Of a stretch of DNA of 64,000 nucleotides, positions 59,598-64,000 are shown piece by piece. Made by a program: the position numbers and the translations under genes. Below the pieces are notes generated by a model that saw only the letters and a list, made by a program, of their open reading frames with translations, was not told where the DNA came from and ran no database searches. How positions within the stretch are numbered: position 1 is the stretch's first letter; the number at the start of each line of letters is the position of its first letter. This DNA comes from Lunularia cruciata (lineage: Eukaryota; Streptophyta; Marchantiopsida; Lunulariales; Lunulariaceae): positions 13,454,001 through 13,518,000 of the forward strand of contig OX419760.1 in the NCBI GenBank assembly GCA_948567375.1. Direction: 5' to 3'.

Positions 59598-62500
59598 TCA
59601 AGTACATCTAGGACATAACCACTGTCCCTGAGGAACCACCGTGAGGGGAGGAGTCATACATGCCATATGCCATCCTCTCGAACAGCTATCACACACTAAC
59701 ATAGTAGCAGCTCCACCAGAAGAGCCACATAACATACACCTCAAGCCTGCACGTACAAGTGCCAAGCTTGGGTCCATAGTACCATCAATGTTTGGAAGGT
59801 GGCATGGCGCACAATTGCGCACATGATCCTTCCAAACAACACCATCACGTCCTTCTAACACAAGGACTCCAGATGGCAAAACCTCGCGCACTCTCAAGAT
59901 AGTGCGGCCTGTAGAAACATCAAGTGTCGTCGGTGCTGTCTGCTGTAGATATACATAGTCGCCTGGATGAAATCGACGGATCGAGGGTCTATAACCTCCT
60001 CCTCGAATGGTAGCATAGCGTAAAGTATCTCTATGCTGAGCAATCGCCAAGTTCTCGAAGGCCATCGGCATCACTCTCTGAAAGATCTCTGCCCGCTGAG
60101 AACATGCGCTCATCCATACATCAGGGTCATCCAAGTCCAAAACTACAGTAGCATCTCGACGAATGGCTGCAGGTAAATCTGGATCTCGTCCATAGAGTAG
60201 AAAGTATGGAGAGAAGGATGCTAAGGAGGCTTGCCGGCTGAACCAATAGCCCATGGCCAACCAAGGTAATTGGAGATCCCAATCTCCCAAGTGGCCTCTC
60301 TGCAAACCATACTTTCGCAATCCTCTCTTCACCGTCTGAACCACTCTCTCTGCTAAGCCATCTGCCTCAGGGTGATCTCGGGATGTAGTACGATGATCAA
60401 TCAAAGCCTTGTCACACAAGACCTGAAACTCTCCCAAGAACTCTGTACCCTGATCAGTCAAAACCTCAGCTGGTGCACCAAAATGACTAAGAACTCGATC
60501 CAGGAACGAGTAAGCTGTCCCTTCACTAGACTTGTTAGGAAGTGCCACCAACTCAATCCACTTGGAGAAGTGCTCCACCATCACCAAAACATACCGATGA
60601 TGTCTCACAATCAGCGGTAAAGGTCCGGCGAAGTCCAAACTCCAACGGTAACCCAATCCCATGATAGGTAATGGGTGTAACTGTGCCGTAGGAGCATTGA
60701 ATGATGCTCTAACTCGGTCACAAACCACACATCTGGCAACAAACTGCTGTACCTCGGTCTGCATACCGCGCCACCAATAATGACTCTGGAGTAAGCTATA
60801 TGTACGCTTTACTCCAAAATGTCCTAGCTCCTCATGAGCATGACGGACCAACTGTGGTCTCTGTGATGGAAGTGGTACTACTCGCACTCTACCATCCTCC
60901 CATACACGCAAAAGGTGTCTACCCTCCAATCTGAACCGTCTGGCCCGCTGAAGAACACGGTCTCTCTCCTTGGCCCCAACTGTGCCACCCACAACACCAG
61001 TGCGAAGATAGTCCATCACTAAGACATCATCATGAATGTCTCGCTGAACTGTACCAATATCTTCACTCTCTGGATCTGTCACCTCAATAACTCCTCCTGT
61101 ATGCGCTGAGAGAGATACCACCAAAGTCTCTGCAAATATACACAGAAAGGCCGATGCATGCCAACCTGGCACCATCTCCTCATCTGTCTCACCATGCCAA
61201 CGTGCTCCGGTCTGATCCTGTTGGCTGGGACATGGGTTTCTACTCAACCCATCTGCATCACGGTTCACCACTCCAGGTCTGTGAACAACCGTGAAATCAT
61301 ACTCCTGTAAAATCAGAGCCCATCGTGCAAGCTTCCCTGAAAGCTTGTCGGACTCCATCAACCACTTCAGCGGCTGATGATCAGTGATGAGAGTGAAGGG
61401 GTTACCAAATAGGTAACATCGGAAATGTGCTACTGCCCAAACTGCTGCCAAGCACTCTCCCTCATATGAACTATACTTTGCCTCCGCTGAATTGTTGGAG
61501 CGACTAGCATAGGCCACCACAAACTCCTTCTCCTCATCATCATGCTGGGTGAGCACCGCTCCAAGCCCCAACATACTCCAATCAGTGTGAACCTGAAATG
61601 GTCGTCCCCTGATCGGTCTCCTCAAAATAGGAGCAGATGTCAACCTCTCCTTGAGCTCTACAAAAGCTCTCTCCTGCTCATCTCCCCAACACCACTCCTG
61701 TGTAAGCTTGGTCAGCTTCGTCAAGGCCTTGGCAATGGCACTAAATCCTCTAACATAGCGGTGATAGAAGTTTGCCAACCCAAGGAATGCTCGCACTCTG
61801 CTCACATCCGTAGGCCGAGGAATACGTGCAATAGCCTCCACCTTGGTCTGCTGAACACCGAGTCCTCCGGGGTAGATAGTGTGACCCAAATACTCAACCT
61901 GCTCATGGAAGAACCTACACTTCCCAGGATGTAATTTGAGTCCATGAGATCTCAACCTCTCAAACACCTCCAACAACTGTCTCTCATGCTCCTCCACAGT
62001 AGTGCTATACACCAAAATGTCATCAATATAGCACCGAGCAAAATCCAGTCCAGCTAGGATCCTATCCATGACCCTCTGGAACTCAGCAGGAGCATTCTTC
62101 AACCCAAATGGTAAGAATCTCCACTGATATAACACATCCTTGCCGTGAGGATCAATAGCCCAAAATGCTGTCTTGGACTTATCTTCCTCCCTGATCGGCA
62201 ACTGATGATATCCCGCTCGAAGATCCAAAGTACTGAAGACCTTTGCATGCCCAATCGCATCAAAAATCTCCTCCGGTGTAGGCATGGCATACCGATCAGC
62301 CCTGGTCTGTCGGTTGATAGGACGGTAATCTCCACACATCCGCCTATCTATATAGTTGCCATGCATATCCTTCTTGGCTGGCATCACTGTCGCTGATGCA
62401 TACTCTCCATGTGAAATCTCCACCAAACCAGCCTCAAAAAGGTCACTACTCCGGCTCTGAATCAATGTCCTCTCCATCTCACTATATCGATAAGGACGTC

Positions 62501-62711
62501 GGAAAACAGGTGTGTCGCTAGTCAGCTCAATCCGTATACCAGGTCCCTTCAGAGCACCCAAATCCTTCATACTGAAGGTAAAACAACTCATGTGACTCCT
62601 CAAGAACCTCCAAACCCTCCGTCTTTCCTCTCCAGTAAGCTTGGGTCCAAGATCTGGCTCCCAAGTATCCTCTGTAACTGTAGTAGGAGTGGAAGATGTA
62701 CTGACTGGCTG
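59598..62711 (-). CDS. Pol: reverse transcriptase, RNase H, integrase, PHD finger
   Basis: The frame is open from just after a TAG (62714-62712) to the stop at 59598; numbering here starts at the TTG at 62603. RT spans about 20-250, with DLRAGYHQLP and YIDD at 192-195. RNase H follows (about 330-455; Asp 341, Asp 408). The integrase zinc module has H590/H595 and C625/C628; its catalytic core has D657, D717 and E752 with the canonical 35-residue D-E spacing. The final 46 residues form a PHD finger: C956, C959, C971, C974, H979, C982, C997, C1000. PHD fingers bind histone H3 tails, so this module may replace the chromodomain in targeting integration. No ATG precedes the RT close to the TAG, so expression as part of a longer polyprotein is likely. 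Confidence 0.93.
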   Translation of the reverse strand, partial: QPVSTSSTPTTVTEDTWEPDLGPKLTGEERRRVWRFLRSHMSCFTFSMKDLGALKGPGIRIELTSDTPVFRRPYRYSEMERTLIQSRSSDLFEAGLVEISHGEYASATVMPAKKDMHGNYIDRRMCGDYRPINRQTRADRYAMPTPEEIFDAIGHAKVFSTLDLRAGYHQLPIREEDKSKTAFWAIDPHGKDVLYQWRFLPFGLKNAPAEFQRVMDRILAGLDFARCYIDDILVYSTTVEEHERQLLEVFERLRSHGLKLHPGKCRFFHEQVEYLGHTIYPGGLGVQQTKVEAIARIPRPTDVSRVRAFLGLANFYHRYVRGFSAIAKALTKLTKLTQEWCWGDEQERAFVELKERLTSAPILRRPIRGRPFQVHTDWSMLGLGAVLTQHDDEEKEFVVAYASRSNNSAEAKYSSYEGECLAAVWAVAHFRCYLFGNPFTLITDHQPLKWLMESDKLSGKLARWALILQEYDFTVVHRPGVVNRDADGLSRNPCPSQQDQTGARWHGETDEEMVPGWHASAFLCIFAETLVVSLSAHTGGVIEVTDPESEDIGTVQRDIHDDVLVMDYLRTGVVGGTVGAKERDRVLQRARRFRLEGRHLLRVWEDGRVRVVPLPSQRPQLVRHAHEELGHFGVKRTYSLLQSHYWWRGMQTEVQQFVARCVVCDRVRASFNAPTAQLHPLPIMGLGYRWSLDFAGPLPLIVRHHRYVLVMVEHFSKWIELVALPNKSSEGTAYSFLDRVLSHFGAPAEVLTDQGTEFLGEFQVLCDKALIDHRTTSRDHPEADGLAERVVQTVKRGLRKYGLQRGHLGDWDLQLPWLAMGYWFSRQASLASFSPYFLLYGRDPDLPAAIRRDATVVLDLDDPDVWMSACSQRAEIFQRVMPMAFENLAIAQHRDTLRYATIRGGGYRPSIRRFHPGDYVYLQQTAPTTLDVSTGRTILRVREVLPSGVLVLEGRDGVVWKDHVRNCAPCHLPNIDGTMDPSLALVRAGLRCMLCGSSGGAATMLVCDSCSRGWHMACMTPPLTVVPQGQWLCPRCT

Positions 62712-62714
62712 CTA
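62712..62714 (-). promoter_or_regulatory. UAG stop in readthrough-like context
   Basis: The stop ends the methyltransferase-linker frame and the same frame continues into RT. The next six bases are CAG CCA, which fits the CARYYA motif known from readthrough of UAG in tobamovirus-type contexts. The simple alternative is a CAG-to-TAG mutation. Confidence 0.45.
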
Positions 62715-63317
62715 TACTGGGCCCTTGGGAGCAATGGTGTCATGCTCCCGACCACTAGAGGTCCCAACCTCTGTGTGAAAAACTCCCTCCACTCTGGCTG
62801 CAAGCTCCATACGTCCTCTGGCTGCATCCCATGTGGACCAAGGGTGTAATCCAAGTAGCCCACGCTCACCTGGATGGACTCCAAGTAGACCACTCTCCCT
62901 AGTAGCTACTGGATGTGTCCCAAGAATACCATGTCCACTCGGTCCATCGCCCCCAGCATGTGCCTGAATCGTCTCGATAGGCACAGGGCTCACAAGTGTC
63001 CGAGTGGTGATGCCTATCAAGCGCATCCTACGCTGCTCTGCCAAACCAAGGCTCACAATCCAGGTCAAACAGTTCAGGTCCATAGCCTGACCTAACACCT
63101 GACGCCTGGATGCCTCTGACACTGCTGGAACAGCGGTAATACCGGTGCAAAAACCCATCGCCCGCTCTCTCTCATCAGCATTGGGCTCCACCAACTGCTG
63201 TAACTGTGAGTCCCAAACAAGTCGAGGTCCTCCCTCTCGAAAAGCATGAGAGCCTGGGAAACTCATGAGTGTGGGAAATGCAGCTCTAGGCTGTCCAACT
63301 AGGTTCACCACTGCCAT
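62712..63317 (-). CDS. Methyltransferase C-terminal part (motifs IX-X) and linker
   Basis: This 201-residue frame starts with an ATG in strong context (ACCATGG) that overlaps the end of the upstream methyltransferase frame by 13 bp. Residues 1-90 continue that enzyme: FPTLMSFPGSHAFREGG belongs to the target-recognition side, ADERERAMGF (47-56) is motif IX-like, and RRQVLGQAMDLNCLTWIV (71-88) is motif X-like, resembling the DNMT3 C-terminus. Residues about 128-160 hold three copies of a GxLGxHP phrase, and the rest is a linker to RT. No D-S/T-G protease motif is present. Two stops (TGA TAG) lie just upstream of the ATG in this frame, so the join to the upstream frame needs a 1-nt shift or separate initiation. 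Confidence 0.8.
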   Translation of the reverse strand: MAVVNLVGQPRAAFPTLMSFPGSHAFREGGPRLVWDSQLQQLVEPNADERERAMGFCTGITAVPAVSEASRRQVLGQAMDLNCLTWIVSLGLAEQRRMRLIGITTRTLVSPVPIETIQAHAGGDGPSGHGILGTHPVATRESGLLGVHPGERGLLGLHPWSTWDAARGRMELAARVEGVFHTEVGTSSGREHDTIAPKGPV

Positions 63318-64000
63318 GGTGACCTATCAGCCACTACCACTGTCTGAGACTGACGCCCAACATCCAAGATATCATCAACAAGAATGTGGTCCAGTCGCTG
63401 AATCCCATCATAAGCACGTTGTAGAACCTCTCTGGGTAAGAGGTTTGTCCACCAAAGACGAAGACGATGAGCCCGTGATCCCACTCTGGCTGCATCTAAC
63501 AATACAGCAGGTCCCATCCATGAATGGACCTGATGTGTACTCGCCACCACTCTAGTGCGAGAATCACCCATCAATGGAACGTTCTCCAAAAGGTAAGCTG
63601 GAGAAACAGACTGATGAACCTGGAGATGTCGTAGTATCCGTAACATCTCCCAAAACACACCAGAACGAGGATCCTGAAGACCCAAACCGCGGCCCGCACG
63701 TGTATGTCCCTGACATGGCCATCCAGAAATCACCAAGTGAACAGGCCCATGTCTCTCTAGGTCATGCGCCCCCAGTAAGGAAATGTCTCCTGGTAAGGCC
63801 TTTTGGTAACCTCTGACTGCTGACATCGGTAATAACTCCGGATACCGATAGGCCAAGTGTGCCACATGATGTAGAGAGACTCGCCTAGCAGTCTCATCTC
63901 TCTCTACATACAAGTACCTCTGTACTCGGATACCCGCCTGTAATACCGCAGCTAGTCCGGTGCTGATCCCACCAAACAACTCCAATAGGCATATCCCCTC
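63305..64000 (-). CDS. DNMT3-like C5-cytosine methyltransferase, catalytic part (open at window edge)
   Basis: Numbering from TTG at 63985; the frame is open to the right edge, adding EGICL before it. Motif I is ELFGGISTGLAAVLQAG (2-18), binding S-adenosylmethionine. Motif II is near YLYVERDETARR (24-35). Motif IV is GWPCQGHTRAG with catalytic Cys 91. DPRSGVFWEMLRI (105-117) matches the helix after motif IV. Motif VI is ENV (134-136). Motif VIII is RAHRLRLWW (171-179). Order is canonical I to X, as in DNMT3 and bacterial enzymes, and unlike plant DRM, whose motifs are permuted. All catalytic residues are intact. The frame ends in TGA 13 bp inside the next one, which carries motifs IX-X, so the enzyme is split by a frame change. 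It would methylate cytosine in DNA; the target context cannot be read from sequence. Confidence 0.9.
   Translation of the reverse strand, partial: EGICLLELFGGISTGLAAVLQAGIRVQRYLYVERDETARRVSLHHVAHLAYRYPELLPMSAVRGYQKALPGDISLLGAHDLERHGPVHLVISGWPCQGHTRAGRGLGLQDPRSGVFWEMLRILRHLQVHQSVSPAYLLENVPLMGDSRTRVVASTHQVHSWMGPAVLLDAARVGSRAHRLRLWWTNLLPREVLQRAYDGIQRLDHILVDDILDVGRQSQTVVVADRSPWQW

Larger units (their letters stand above)
58767..64000 (-). mobile_element. Ty3/gypsy retrotransposon with DNA methyltransferase and PHD finger (5' end outside window)
   Basis: Minus-strand order from the right edge is DNMT3-like methyltransferase, linker, RT, RNase H, integrase, PHD finger, untranslated tail, polypurine tract and putative 3' LTR. 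The 1001-codon RT-to-PHD frame is free of stops, so the element is young compared with the chromovirus at 7.1 kb. The region looks more GC-rich than its surroundings. Gag, protease and the 5' LTR would lie beyond 64000. Methyltransferase-bearing retrotransposons have been described in a charophyte alga and in dinoflagellates (recalled, not checked here); this appears to be of that general kind. Confidence 0.88.

Noticed and set aside
62600-62893. 97-codon minus-strand frame overlapping the linker
   Set aside because: It is a shadow of the linker and RT frame, which continues in the other register with recognisable sequence.
63300-63335. Programmed -1 ribosomal frameshift in the methyltransferase
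   Set aside because: No X-XXY-YYZ slippery heptamer lies in the 13-bp overlap; a single-base loss or reinitiation is simpler.
63305-64000. Methyltransferase as a host DRM or DNMT1 gene or bacterial contamination
   Set aside because: Motif order is not the permuted DRM order, no accessory DNMT1 domains are seen, and the frames run on into a Ty3/gypsy pol in a window of spliced plant genes.

Overview
The window is nuclear DNA from a plant-type (streptophyte) genome. It holds five host genes, four of them spliced with short GT-AG introns, set among transposable elements. The host genes have clear green-plant counterparts: the chloroplast SecE subunit, the exocyst subunit SEC10, an Hsp70 exchange factor of the FES1 type, a vacuolar/lysosomal alpha-mannosidase and a phytanoyl-CoA dioxygenase. 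The mobile elements (a chromovirus, a non-LTR element that looks restriction-like-endonuclease encoding, and a Ty3/gypsy element carrying a DNA methyltransferase) point to a non-seed streptophyte such as a bryophyte, lycophyte or charophyte. I cannot name the species.

Layout, left to right. 1-6.08 kb: no gene seen; AT-rich, with small duplications and one 3'-terminal scrap of the non-LTR element. 6.08-14.9 kb: an old non-LTR copy (minus strand) split by a decayed 5.6 kb chromovirus (7140-12750) with two LTRs, a tRNA-Met-type primer site, a polypurine tract and a 5-bp target duplication. 16.5-18.6 kb: FES1-like gene (6 exons). 21.3-32.0 kb: SEC10 (24 exons reconstructed), including a 3.2 kb intron built from degenerate repeats. 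33.4-34.1 kb: SECE1. 35.4-37.9 kb: a second, 5'-truncated non-LTR copy with a perfect 12-bp target duplication. 39.7-48.5 kb: alpha-mannosidase (29 exons). 49.7-51.9 kb, minus: a low-complexity protein I do not recognise. 54.5-57.5 kb, minus: phytanoyl-CoA dioxygenase (6 exons). 58.3-59.4 kb: duplications, another non-LTR 3' scrap and a 105-bp direct-repeat pair. 59.4 kb to the right edge, minus: the Ty3/gypsy element.

The most unusual object is the right-end element. Reading leftward on the minus strand, it encodes a DNMT3-like C5-cytosine methyltransferase with motifs in canonical order, then reverse transcriptase, RNase H, integrase and a C-terminal PHD finger. The methyltransferase sits directly upstream of RT, where a Ty3/gypsy pol normally carries its protease. 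It is interrupted by one frame change between motifs VIII and IX, and by a UAG whose downstream context (CAG CCA) fits the CARYYA readthrough motif. A retrotransposon with its own de novo-type methyltransferase and a histone-reading PHD module could both mark and read chromatin. Its 5' end lies beyond the window.

The host genes are mostly unrelated housekeeping functions (secretion, chaperone cycling, plastid protein export, glycan turnover, alpha-oxidation-type chemistry). I see no operon-like or cluster logic among them.
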